A DNA stretch of 64,000 nt from Hydractinia symbiolongicarpus (Eukaryota > Cnidaria > Hydrozoa > Anthoathecata > Hydractiniidae): assembly GCF_029227915.1 (NCBI RefSeq), contig NC_079885.1:10407001-10471000 (forward strand), in the 5' to 3' direction. How positions within the stretch are numbered: the first letter of the stretch is position 1; every line of letters begins with the position of its first letter. The notes under the pieces were generated by a model, which worked only from the letters and a program-made list of their open reading frames with translations, did no database searches and had not been told where the DNA came from. Shown piece after piece: positions 55,134-64,000 of this stretch. The translations under genes and the position numbers were made by a program.

Positions 55134-55345
55134 ATTGTGAAAAGCTAAGGCGCACTCCGTTAAAAGAGCCAGCAAAGCATCTAGCGGCTAAGCAGGAGTA
55201 CAAGGTAGAGTTGCAGACTGTGACAGCATTACCCACTAAGCACGAAAAGCGCAGGGTAATAGAGGCAGAGAAACACAATGACGCCAAGGCTGCGTTGATT
55301 ACAACCGGAATAGGTGTTATTTTGCTTTACATCTGGCTTAGGTAA
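55134..55345 (+). CDS. small C-terminal-anchored protein
   Basis: Open frame of about 70 codons ending at TAA 55343-55345, with no ATG at its start. A basic, polar N-terminal part (LKEPAKHLAAKQEYKVELQ, then KHEKRRVIEAEKHNDAKAAL) leads to a C-terminal hydrophobic stretch (ITTGIGVILLYIWLR). The frame is clean despite decay around it. Start lost or non-ATG, so it may be a fragment. Similar tail-anchored small proteins occur in virus-like elements. Confidence 0.4.
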
Positions 55346-55392
55346 GTACAAATATAGTCTAGCGTGTTTGATCAACAAATTAGACTAATATT

Positions 55393-55850
55393 TTATGATT
55401 TTTTCCCTTTCCTACTACTGCTGTAACCTACAACAAGAGCAACAGCGGTAGCAATTGTAATTTGGTGGGTGTAATATACTCCGTGAATCCAATATCTCGC
55501 TAGTGTGTGCTTCCTAACGTCCTTTTTACCAACCCAGAAAATCGCAACTCGCCGTTCTTTTTTTTATACACGGAGTAGGTTATATCTACATCGTTAAAGA
55601 TATACTTCATCCCTTGTACCTCAAAATCATCATAATGTCTCACATTTGGCTGCCCTAGTGTCTCCTCAAGATGTTTGTAAAGGTCGTCGATCTTAGACCT
55701 TTTAAGCTTTTTTCTCTAGCTTAGTTTTGTACCCTCCCCTTGCATCTATCGTTCTTCCGGTGCTGACGTTGCACTGGTGCCAGGCCGTGAAAGTTCTCCA
55801 AACTCACGTGTAAAACCGCCGTCATCTTCATAACCTGGATTATAAGCCAT
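55393..55850 (-). pseudogene. unrecognised element protein with C-terminal membrane segment (broken)
   Basis: Minus strand from ATG 55850 (MAYNPGYEDDGGFTREFGEL) with a disordered Ser/Thr/Pro part. After frame changes: KRSKIDDLYKHLEETLGQP, YDDFEVQGMKYIFNDVDITY and a KNGELRFSGLV block. The 3' end has a hydrophobic segment (TIATAVALVVGYSS) and a basic end. At least two frameshifts. It is divergent from the capsid-like fragment beginning about 10 bp away. Family unknown. Confidence 0.4.
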
Positions 55851-55859
55851 TTATTTTAA

Positions 55860-56529
55860 CAAAAAATCATCTAATAACAGGGACAGAATGATGTGATATT
55901 TCCTGAAAGTATTATTTGATCTGGAACTAACTGGCAGCAATACAAAACGTACTATCATGAACAATATTGGTAAAAGTCTGGTACAGAACCTTAACATTGT
56001 ACTCAATGGTCATAAAATTCAAAGCATTAACGACTATAGAGTGTTCGCTGTCTATCGCGATCTCTAGATATCGAAATTTGAATGTGAGAACACCCTGATC
56101 CATGAAGGGATCAATCCAAATAATAGTACGATCCGCGCCCCACAGGTAAAAGCTACTGATCATGCGGGTAATATTGAAGAAAAAGCGATCCCCGCAGCTT
56201 ATGGTAATACCTTTTGTATACCGCTCGGAAAATTTTTTGAACTAGTAAGAGACCTACCCTTCTATCAACCTGGCCTACACGACAGATTGCAATTTGTTTT
56301 CTATTTTTCGCCGCATGGGGATGTCATTAAGGATGAGGGTACAGCAACTTCAGGGTCTACTACAGCCAAAGCGGCAGATGCTGCCTACAAAGTTACTAAT
56401 GTTGCACTGGAATATGATAAGGTAAATCACGAGGGCCTCGCACGTGCTATGGCATCACGGTATAGTCAATTCGTTCTCCCTTTCGAAAGAGTTCCAATTT
56501 ACAAATCGATACTCCTGCCAAGAGTTTGA
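55860..56529 (+). pseudogene. capsid-like (double jelly-roll) protein fragment
   Basis: A mostly open plus-strand frame (TAG at 56065-56067, and a frame change near 55915) ending at TGA 56527-56529, about 210 residues. Blocks: ELTGSNTKRTIMNNIGKSLV, LNIVLNGHKIQSINDYRVFA, a GNTFCIPLGKFFELVRDLPF block, YQPGLHDRLQFVFYF, and ALEYDKVNHEGLARAMASRY. The NNIGKSLVxxLxxxxNG and DLPFYQPG..L segments recall double jelly-roll major capsid proteins of Polinton/adintovirus-like elements, where such pieces form the second half. Recognised by pattern, not alignment. The N-terminal part is missing or too decayed, so this is a fragment of a normally longer gene. Confidence 0.5.
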
Positions 56530-56558
56530 AGGGACTGCTATTACTGTTTGTAAACCCA

Positions 56559-56871
56559 TCAAAAGTTAAACCTTACTCCGGTTGCGTATTCTTCGCTTTT
56601 CGCAAGTGGTACATCATCCAACTTCATAGCCTTTGATGGTTTCATTCCAATCATTGCAGTCTTGGTGTTATTTAAATTCTTCACTATAGTGTACAGGTGT
56701 TTCACCCATTTCCGCAAGCACTTTGTTGTACGACTCAACGAACGCCGTAAACGTATGATGATATTTGGTGGTAGCCCTAGCAATTTTCACCCCTTCGCCC
56801 TCTAACAATCTTGTCACCTCAGATTTCGAAACCATTATCGCACTGGAAGGTTTCGGGATAGCGCAGGGCAC
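56559..56871 (-). pseudogene. C-terminal part of a Polinton-type integrase
   Basis: Two minus-strand frames join after a frameshift near 56700-56720. The first (56871-56668) has VTRLLEGEGVKIARATTKYH, TFTAFVESYNKVLAE, including the Glu of the DDE triad in FVESYNK. The second has WVKHLYTIVKNLNNTKTAMI, GMKPSKAMKLDDVPL and the C-terminal region. This is the retroviral-type integrase class carried by Maverick/Polinton elements. The N-terminal zinc finger and the two catalytic Asp residues are absent, so it is truncated as well as frameshifted. Confidence 0.65.
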
Positions 56872-56895
56872 TAGTCTTAAAAAATATCTTTAATC

Positions 56896-57300
56896 ATGTC
56901 TGCAACCTCGCTGGCCTTTAAAGGTCGTGCCACCTTATATCTTAAGGCGAAACGTAAGTTATTTTGCACTGAGCATGATGGAAGTGGTTTTGCCACTAAG
57001 ATAAAATATTTACGCCCTATTTGTAATCCTCTAAAACACCTTGCGCATGGCGTTCGTGTTAGGACATACTATGCCATGAAGCATGACAACAAGCTAAATT
57101 CTCAAGATTACCTAGCTTGCAAAATTGAGACGCTACGGAAATACATAGAAACACAGTTCACTGAAGGTATGTCTTGTAGTTACTATGGTTAAGAGTGGGA
57201 TATTGACATCACAGGATCCTTTTTATGTATCGATAAAATGGTTAGTCCCCTGTACTTGATGAGCACAACTACTGCACTATACCAATATGAACCCTATGTG
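56896..57300 (+). pseudogene. HNH endonuclease-like gene, copy 1 (broken)
   Basis: Starts ATG 56896 (MSATSLAFKGRATLYLKAKR). Then FCTEHDGSGFATKIKYLRP, LKHLAHGVRVRTYYAMKHDN, KIETLRKYIETQFTEGMSCS and YYG, then a TAA, then EWDIDITGS where HNH enzymes have a W-x-I-D-H box. The QFTEGM..YG..WDIDH order is characteristic of phage-like HNH nucleases. The stop and the DID-I change break it. An inverted relative lies at 62.80-63.25 kb (about 80 percent identical over the best 140 bp), which retains a CPCGK zinc-ribbon pair lost here. Confidence 0.55.
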
Positions 57301-57361
57301 GTCAACAGGAAATATGTCCAAGGGTAACGTCTTAGAATAATCCAAAGTACCCGACCCGACA

Positions 57362-57478
57362 ATGTACGTAATCATGGCTATCATGTCCACGCTGATTCTG
57401 CTCACGCATCTTGTTTCAGGTTTTGTGATATTGTTGTGCTATATTAGATACTGTAAGGCTATAATTAACATGAGTTAA
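57362..57478 (+). CDS. possible small membrane protein
   Basis: A 38-codon frame (ATG 57362, TAA 57476-57478), almost wholly hydrophobic (IMAIMSTLILLTHLVSGFVI). It could be a small membrane protein of the cluster, but it is short enough to be chance. Confidence 0.25.
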   Translation: MYVIMAIMSTLILLTHLVSGFVILLCYIRYCKAIINMS

Positions 57479-57479
57479 C

Positions 57480-58700
57480 CCACCCTTCCACAACTAGAAA
57501 TTAAAAAAAAGGTTGCGAAGCATTACGCAAGTTGCAAGCAAAATTGAAACCATCCAATAGTTGTCCCCAGTGCTTCTTGTTTCTCTTTGATACAATACGG
57601 CGAGGTGCTAACATCTTCATGCTGCTGATATATGGGAATGCAACAAAACTGATATCATAGACGTAGAAACAATTCTGGGGACGAGGTTGTGAATAAAATC
57701 ACCGCGGAACAACAACAATTCGTTGCGCTAAAGTAGTGATTTTTTGGCGAAAATTCGACATGCGCGGAATATTTCTTTTCAGAAAGTGCGAGAAAACTAG
57801 ATCGCGCGAAACTAAACAAAAACGATTACTGAGAAATTTATTTCCATATTGTCAGTGTTGGTAACGTAAATTCAAAATTGATGAAGCTTTCAGCGCCAAT
57901 AATTTATGCAAAGTTATACTTTATAAAGTTAAAACCCTTATTCTGAAAGATATGCAATACGTTAAGGTGTAACCAAAGTCACATTAATACAGTTATCTTA
58001 AGATAACAAATGTTATCTTAAGATAACTCTATTATTGTGACTTTGGAATGCGTGCATATTCACATTAATGTCCTGAATGTAAGATAATTCGAGTAATCTA
58101 TGATATTTTTTCCCTCGCTTAAAATTTTTTTTCTGGCTGCCTTGAAATAGTTTTTTGTTCGCCTCCCCTTTAATAACAAATACTCGAACATACATCAGAT
58201 ATTGTTAGACGAGATATTTTCCTATAAGTAATGAAAAAAAGTATAATTTTGACTAAGAAATATTAATAAATTATTATAGAGTACACAATGATAAGGAAAA
58301 CGAAGGGCCGAAAGAGAAGAAAACAAAAAGTAAAAAAGCATGATTTACAGCAAGACTAAGTAATGTAAGTATTCAAACATTTAATTGAAGTTACTAATGA
58401 CGATTCGAAAACGTTATGTAGCAACGTAAATTCGATTTTGTTCTAAATATTTCTGTCGGTGTGAATAAAAATATTCCAGAGGGGTACAACTACATTCCAT
58501 CAATGCAACAAGTGAACATTAGCTGCTGGATGATTTCCATTCATTTCAAAGAATCTTTTGAGTTTTATTTAAGGTATATATATCTTTATCTGGTTAAAAT
58601 GATGGATGCAACTGAACAATTAACTACCTAAAGGACATAAATTAATGCTGATATAAAAAAATGCGTCAATAATATTTGCAATGTAGTTTGCGTATTAGAC
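57480..58700. other. no gene recognised
   Basis: AT-rich DNA between two parts of the virus-like cluster. 57500-57620 shows faint protein-like traces (KKGCEALRKLQAKLKPSN in one frame). 57720-57830 has GCGCGAAA-like motifs. A palindrome lies at 57973-58046. No gene is supported. Confidence 0.4.
57973..58046. repeat. 74-bp near-perfect palindrome
   Basis: CCAAAGTCACA at the left and TGTGACTTTGG at the right flank two copies of the self-complementary 16-mer GTTATCTTAAGATAAC separated by AAAT-like bases. The two arms differ only around TTAATAC/AATAGA. Likely a small MITE. Confidence 0.7.
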
Positions 58701-58705
58701 CAAAA

Positions 58706-58840
58706 GCAAAATTAAATGTCGCAAAATTAAATGTCGCAAAATTAAATGTCGCAAAATTAAATGTCGCAAAATTAAATGTCGCAAAATTAAATGTCCCAAA
58801 ATTAAATGTCCCAAAATTAAATGTCCCAAAATTAAATGTC
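58706..58840 (+). repeat. 15-bp minisatellite, nine copies
   Basis: Nine tandem copies of GCAAAATTAAATGTC or, in three of them, CCAAAATTAAATGTC. Exact 15-bp period. Being a multiple of three, it gives the frames LNVAK (plus) and a Leu/His-rich frame (minus), both artefacts. Confidence 0.93.
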
Positions 58841-59287
58841 GCAAAAGATCAGGTGGGTACCCAAATCGCAAACAATAATGTCGCAAAATGTTGGGATCCC
58901 GGAAAAAAATTAGATAGTCATAGCGGAAGAAACATATTTGAAATATTAGATGACAGGTCGAATTTCTCAAAACCGTGAAAACAATAAACATGTCCATATA
59001 ATTACACACATTTATGTCGCAAAATTTATTTTTTTTTAACATTTATGACACATTCTTTTATACAAGCATTTAAGTGCTTTAAAAAGCAATAATCGGGAAA
59101 AAGGAAATTTAAGGGCCGTCGACAAAATATTTCTGTCACGAAAAAACGGACTTTGTTCATTTAGGTCCAGACTCCCCCCCCCTATGTCAAAACGTACCAC
59201 TAAAAATATATTTAAGAATATATTTTATTGAAACATTTTATCGCTGGCGGGTGGTTTTTCGCTCAATCCTTCACTACTACCATACAG

Positions 59288-59700
59288 GGTGCAAGATTGA
59301 GGACATAAACGTCGAAAAGCTAGTGTTAGGCGACCCCATCTTTGCAAACAATGGAAAAACCACGAAATATGCGACTGGATATCTTACCCAGAACAAAAAT
59401 CACCACTATTAATAAAGAGACCCATAAACATATTTTCTCATTGAGTCTTGGAGTATAACAAGGGTTCCCCGTTAACCCTGTCTTTTGATTTGGAAAATTC
59501 CGTAGAGTGATTGATAAGGTATATGGTGATATGGAAAAAGGTGGAAAAGCTAACTTTTAACAGCTTCGATTCTGAATTAGTTAAAAATGTCTGAGAAGCT
59601 TGAGCAATGGAAAGACATTATACGTACCAATTCACAAGAAGGAGGTGCCACATAATCTTTGCCAGTGCAGCGCGATCCTTTTTGACAGAACGTCTTAACA
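59288..59700 (+). pseudogene. second, more decayed copy of the 52-kb acidic protein
   Basis: The blocks align in order with 52009-52637: INVEKLVLGDPIFANNGKTT, KYATGYL, an NIFSH.SLGV block, FPVNPVF-FDLEN and EWL. Length and spacing agree. Many stops and frameshifts. It shows that the 59-63 kb part holds a second, diverged relative of the element at 50.5-57.3 kb. Confidence 0.4.
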
Positions 59701-61340
59701 ACGACTGAGTAATGGACTAACCTTACACAATACTTAAAGCTGATGGAACTGGAAATACCCTCTTCTCAGTTAATATATTGTATGGTAGCTTTCACACCCT
59801 GAAACATTTCAATAAATCAGCAAAGGCATAAATATTGTCAAGAAGGCTGTTATTGACAACTTACTAGGCCGACCAGGGCAGGTAAAACAAGAGCTAGCCA
59901 TATTCGGTCGGTATAAAAAGCATAGCCTGTGGTCATTAACGTAGTCATATACTGCTCTCCTTAAAAACCTTTAAATGCAGAAGAAGCAGCTATTCCTGTG
60001 GTGTCCTTACGAGACGCTGGACATTAAGCTTATTTATGAAGAAACATATATGACTGAGTAACGGCAGAATGTCAAACCCCAGCTCAACAAAACAAAACGT
60101 ACATGCTTGTTTGTGAAACTTGAACATCCGAGAAGTGATAGTATTCTAGAGTGAGGCTATAATGGCTGGTATGCTCAGAGAGATTTTTGGGGATGAAAAA
60201 AGTTAAAAATGTGGCAATACCCGCAATTTTTCCAGCCACCAGATCCGAATTGGTAGGGGGCCATCCTATGTTTCCCCCCCCCCTTGGATGGGACAAAAAT
60301 TATTTGTTAATTTAGATATAGCTTGAAGATAACACATTGCTTTAAAACATCAAAGGCTGTAGAGCTTATACAATAGCTAGTAAGGAAAACTGTAGAAAAA
60401 CTGTAGGATAAGGTTAAGACATTCGTGAGCTAAACGATGATCGGTAGCCACTAAAGAAAAAGACGGAGCCATTGCGGTCCTTTGGGATGAACTCGATGGT
60501 AGAGATGGCCTACGTCTGCGCTAGGAAATTGAACAACTGTAGCCGCACCACGTACCCCACCGAGTTCTTATCCATACAGTGGTATGTCTAGTGGATAACA
60601 ACAATCCTCACAAGCACAAGAGAGGCGAGAGACACAATCACGACATGGTCAAATGTCGGCGGAAAGAACTCACGAAGAGACTAAATGCCCTAAGAGCGTG
60701 GTACCCCTATATTATAGTAAGGGAACTAGAATGTGACGATACTTTGACCGCAACCACTCAACACTACCTGATGAAGATACGCGTAAGCGTTTCGAAGAGA
60801 TGTTTAACATCAATATGGCATGAGACGGCAAACGCCACTTTTGCTAATTTGTAAGTCTGATGGCTTACAAAGGCAATAGCATTCGATGAACCTCGTCACT
60901 GTTGCACTTATTTTTGAGGTATCTTTACATCCTCTGGAACAATTCTTCAATGACAAAGCTACACCAAAATCAGGCTCCCCAAGGTAGTATAGGACACATT
61001 TGATAAGTTTTATGATAATACGATCCAGTCATACATTTTCTCACTACAAAAGGCAATTTAATTGCTTATTGCCGAATCCAATGATGTTTTGGTTGATGCC
61101 TGGATTTGCGCTTCCTGTAATTGCACAATAGCTTTATCTTTCCCTCATTTTTCAACGTCATCATGTCCCGATAGTCTACCAAAAAGAAAGTTAAAGCAGA
61201 AGAAAGCTTATGTATTGAAGGCTTTTTCTTTATTCTGATAGCATGCATGTGTTTGTTTAAAACCCTGTATCGCTACATGCGCTTTGTTTGTTCTAAATTC
61301 TAATCTTGGTATCAGGGACGTTTATGCAATTCTTGTTTTA
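59700..61340. other. decayed coding-like DNA of the virus-like cluster
   Basis: Higher GC than the surroundings and patchy protein-like stretches: 59730-59900 plus (YTILKADGTGNTLFSVNILY, DNLLGRPGQVKQELAIFGRY), and 60480-60860 plus in two frames (a HKHKRGERHNHDMVKCRRKE block and DEDTRKRFEEMFNINMA). None can be assigned. I saw no DNA polymerase B, packaging ATPase or protease motif. Confidence 0.35.
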
Positions 61341-61348
61341 TTGTGTAA

Positions 61349-61564
61349 TCATCGAACAAGATGACACCTGTCGTATCCACTGGCCAATTTAAGTGCCTTT
61401 TTTGCTCCTCCCTTTGCAAGCAGTAAAAATGGATAAATTGTCAGGTGTGTCACATCGAAGAGCCGAGATTTCGGTAGGTTTTGTGTTCGCCACGGACTGA
61501 TCTCTGCTATTTGAGCCTTTGGTCTCTGAGGATCGCGCAAACTTATACCATACGTCAGGGCCAA
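61349..61564 (-). CDS. possible fragment, unknown protein
   Basis: Minus-strand 71-codon frame (MALTYGISLRDPQRPKAQIA, then LTIYPFLLLAKGGAKKALKL). No family. It may belong to the decayed cluster; listed only because its composition is less AT-driven than chance frames nearby. Confidence 0.2.
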   Translation of the reverse strand: MALTYGISLRDPQRPKAQIAEISPWRTQNLPKSRLFDVTHLTIYPFLLLAKGGAKKALKLASGYDRCHLVR

Positions 61565-61639
61565 TCGCAGGTAGGGCTAAAGCTTCCGCTCCACAAAGAT
61601 ATACAGCTCTGGATTGTGAAGTACTATGTACAGTAGAGG

Positions 61640-62291
61640 CTGTGACTTAAGACTCTACAGTGTTGATGTTCTGCTTAAGATCTTCGTCCTTCTTCTTTTT
61701 TGGTGCTGCTAACTTGTGACCTTTGGCTACTCCCCCTGGACGCTTAATATACGCCTTTTTTCCTTGCGCATTTATTTTCTAGACGAAGCCCTCTATAAAT
61801 ACTTGCTACCATTACGAGGCTTCATATATTTGTTCGTTGCCGTTAGAAAATTTTTTAAATCAATGTGATCATGCTCATCTGAGGGTTGGCGAAAGCTCGC
61901 TTGCAAAAAAATAAAATATATGAATAGTGGAATTTTCATTTTATTTAACATCAATCCTTTAGATAGCTTCAGCAGACAATTCCCCATCTTCTTGTTTTTT
62001 CTTTGGCTCTTTAGGATTTTGTTTATATACGTGGACAACCTTGCATGATTGAGCGTATGTCCTAGCAGCATCGCGCGTGCAAAAGTGCAGTAGACAAGAC
62101 CCCTAAGTATGCCATTAAATCCTTAACGAATGGGTCTTGTTAAAAATCTTGCTTCAGGGCATCCACACTGTCGAGTTGAACAAAATTGTTCACATTCATT
62201 TTGAGTAGAGCTTATCGACGGATGCCTCTTTAGAACTCATTGCTTCTACAGGAGTATCGACTACATCAAAGACTTGTGCGGGTTCACTCAT
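61640..62291 (-). pseudogene. unrecognised element protein (several frame breaks)
   Basis: Minus strand from ATG 62291 (MSEPAQVFDVVDTPVEAMSS), with NVNNFVQLDSVDALKQDF, DPFVKDLMAYLG and a basic/Lys-rich middle (PKEPKKKQEDGEL). A segment in another frame (KIPLFIYFIFLQASFRQPSD, 62071-61793) follows. The end is strongly basic: YIKRPGGVAKGHKLAAPKKK, then stop near 61640. A Lys-rich C-terminus suggests nuclear or DNA-binding localisation. Family unknown. Confidence 0.35.
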
Positions 62292-62799
62292 GTTTATTGT
62301 AACCTTTCGGTATTTAATAAAGCACCATAATATCTATTGGCGCTAGAAATCATCAGAGAATTCTTTCAACACAAATTTTATATATGTAGATACTTTTTAC
62401 TGATCAAACTAACTTTTACAATAATAAGACAATTATATACAAAATTATTACAATAAGTTAATAAAGGGTTTTCATGTCTAGTGAGGTCTTCTTAACAAAT
62501 GAGTGATTAAGGGTTTCCGCGCAGCGTGTTCTCCTCCGCCTTGCTGCCGTAAATGTATAGCAACTTTCGACCCGTCTCTTTGCGTACATTGTGTGTTTCC
62601 GAAGCAACAATGTCACAAAACCTAAAGAAAGAATGCGTGAGCAAAATCCGCGTGTAGATAATCGTCAGGACTACGTACACTGTCATTTAATAGAAGTTTA
62701 TTGATGTGACACATTTGATTATTCTGAAACGTAAAGGTTACCCTCGGACATGTTTTTGTTGCTCACATAGGGTTGGTATTGGTATAGTGTAGTCGTTTG

Positions 62800-63250
62800 A
62801 CTACTTCCTCAAGTGATGAAGATGCACCATTTTCTCGATACAAGTGATGGCAATGTGCCACTCTTTGCCATAATTAATCCAAGACATACCTTCAGTGAAC
62901 TGTGCTTCAATGCGCTCTTGTAGCGTTTTTGTCTTGCAGCCTAGATAGTCTTGAGAATTTAGTTTCTTGTCATGCCTAATGGCCTGGTATGGCCTAACAC
63001 GAACGCCATGCGCAAGGTGTTTTATAGGATTACAAATAGGGCACTAATATTTTATCTTACCACAAGGACAAAAACTACTTCTTTCATGCTCAGCCCGAAA
63101 TAAAGTTTCTCGCAGGAGAAAAAAGCACCACCGCTATGCTCCCTGCAGGTATTTTTCTACTTACCGCAAGAACACAGTTAACCGCCACTATGGTCCTACA
63201 CCTACATTGTCTACAGGGCACTTCAGACGTTTCTCTCACGCTCTTTTAAT
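62800..63250 (-). pseudogene. HNH endonuclease-like gene, copy 2 (inverted, broken)
   Basis: Reverse-complement relative of 56896-57300. On the minus strand it has a Cys-rich stretch (CRQCRC), a CPCGKIKY zinc-ribbon half, the LKHLAHGVRVRPYQAIRHDK-like block, KTLQERIEAQFTEGM and then NYGKEWHIAI where the nuclease box should be. Frame breaks occur in the N-terminal half. With copy 1 it forms a long imperfect inverted repeat 6 kb apart. Confidence 0.5.
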
Positions 63251-64000
63251 TTCAAGACATTCAGCACATTGCCACTACTACGTTTGCTCACCCTGAAATT
63301 AACTAGAGAGCATTGTCTTTCCATGTCCTTTTGTGATTGGCTACAGGTTAGAAACAAAACCTTGAACTATTTTCGAAACAAAACCCACGTATGGGAATCT
63401 CTCAAGAACTTTGATTTTTGTTGTTGGTGTTGTTGTTGTTTATGCGCAATTTTCCTCGAGAGGTTTTTTGATTCAACCTCGAGTATCCCACACAAAGCCT
63501 TTGGTTTTCCATATCCATGATAGTATAGTATTAGTATGAAGGTAAGAACTTCCAAGGGTCGTTCCTACGCAGACATTTGGCACAAATTTTTGACTGACAT
63601 TTGGCACAATTTTACCGGCATGGCACAAGTGGTAAAAGCTGGGACGAGACAGCTCGGCTCACAATATTAATGCACTCGTTCGCGCATAACATATATTACT
63701 ACTGCTCCACCACGAATATAGTATACTTTAAAGTTAGTATATGCTCTTTTAATGTTATCTCTTCTTACACAATTCTATATGCATGTCAAAATTTATACAA
63801 AAAAAATCTCACTTATTCAACGAGGTGTGCACATATTTGAACAGTTTGTTTGAATAGCAGAGTTTTGTACTGGTGGAGCAAATTGGATCTTGTATATACT
63901 GCGTCATTAATGATTTCTATTGCTTTATAATAGATTACTTGCGTCATAATTATGTTAAATTGCATATTTAAATGCTAAAAAATTCACAAGGGGTCCTGTG
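63251..64000. other. no gene recognised
   Basis: Right end of the window. Short frames at 63269-63520 and 63601-63840 have no motifs. A GTT/GTTGTTG-rich tract (about 63418-63440) is present. Confidence 0.4.

Noticed and set aside
58676-59042. Frames with LNVAK and HLIL repeats on both strands
   Set aside because: Translation of the 15-bp minisatellite.

Overview
The window is AT-rich, intron-bearing nuclear DNA of an invertebrate animal. The intron-dense VPS4 gene (13 coding exons, about 438 residues, colinear with animal VPS4) shows this. So does the repeat load: Helitrons, a Penelope-like element, LINEs, a Maverick/Polinton-like element and a recombinase/helicase element. A cnidarian, perhaps a hydrozoan, is my best guess from base composition and repeat mix, but nothing in the window proves it.

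Layout. 0.7-4.8 kb (minus): 5' part of a coiled-coil gene, with a Helitron in one intron. 8.1-12.2 kb: a dead LINE and small inverted-repeat elements. 14.9-22.8 kb (minus): complete VPS4, whose introns hold minisatellites, a short Helitron, a perfect palindrome made from Penelope-element ends and an antisense LINE tail. 23-36 kb: mostly gene-poor, with a minisatellite and a 5'-truncated Penelope-like element (GIY-YIG domain). 36.7-37.4 kb: a single-exon secreted PAN-like protein gene with one in-frame stop.

40.1-48.7 kb is the most interesting part. It looks like a compact mobile element. A plus-strand gene encodes C2H2 finger + tyrosine recombinase + Myb/telobox-like domain. A small minus-strand ORF has SUMO-interaction-like motifs. 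A multi-exon minus-strand gene encodes a superfamily 3 helicase (Walker A, Walker B, FITTN motif C) with a long acidic tail ending in SUMO-interaction-like motifs. Two large tandem arrays (7 x 122 bp and about 12 x 102 bp) carry the same heptamer, TTGTAAC, in opposite orientations. One array lies between the small ORF and the helicase stop; the other lies inside a helicase intron. They look like iterons for the recombinase's Myb domain or for the helicase's origin-binding region. The segment has ATT-repeat tracts on both sides.

50.4-63.3 kb is a crowded, strand-switching cluster of decayed genes with virus-like content: DUF4116-like repeats, a probable double jelly-roll capsid fragment, a Polinton-type integrase tail, HNH endonuclease remnants in inverted copies, and small membrane proteins. 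I read it as one or more dead Maverick/Polinton-like elements. Most of its genes have in-frame stops or frameshifts.

Limits: exon boundaries were placed by eye from splice sites, reading phase and known family architecture. No database search was possible.
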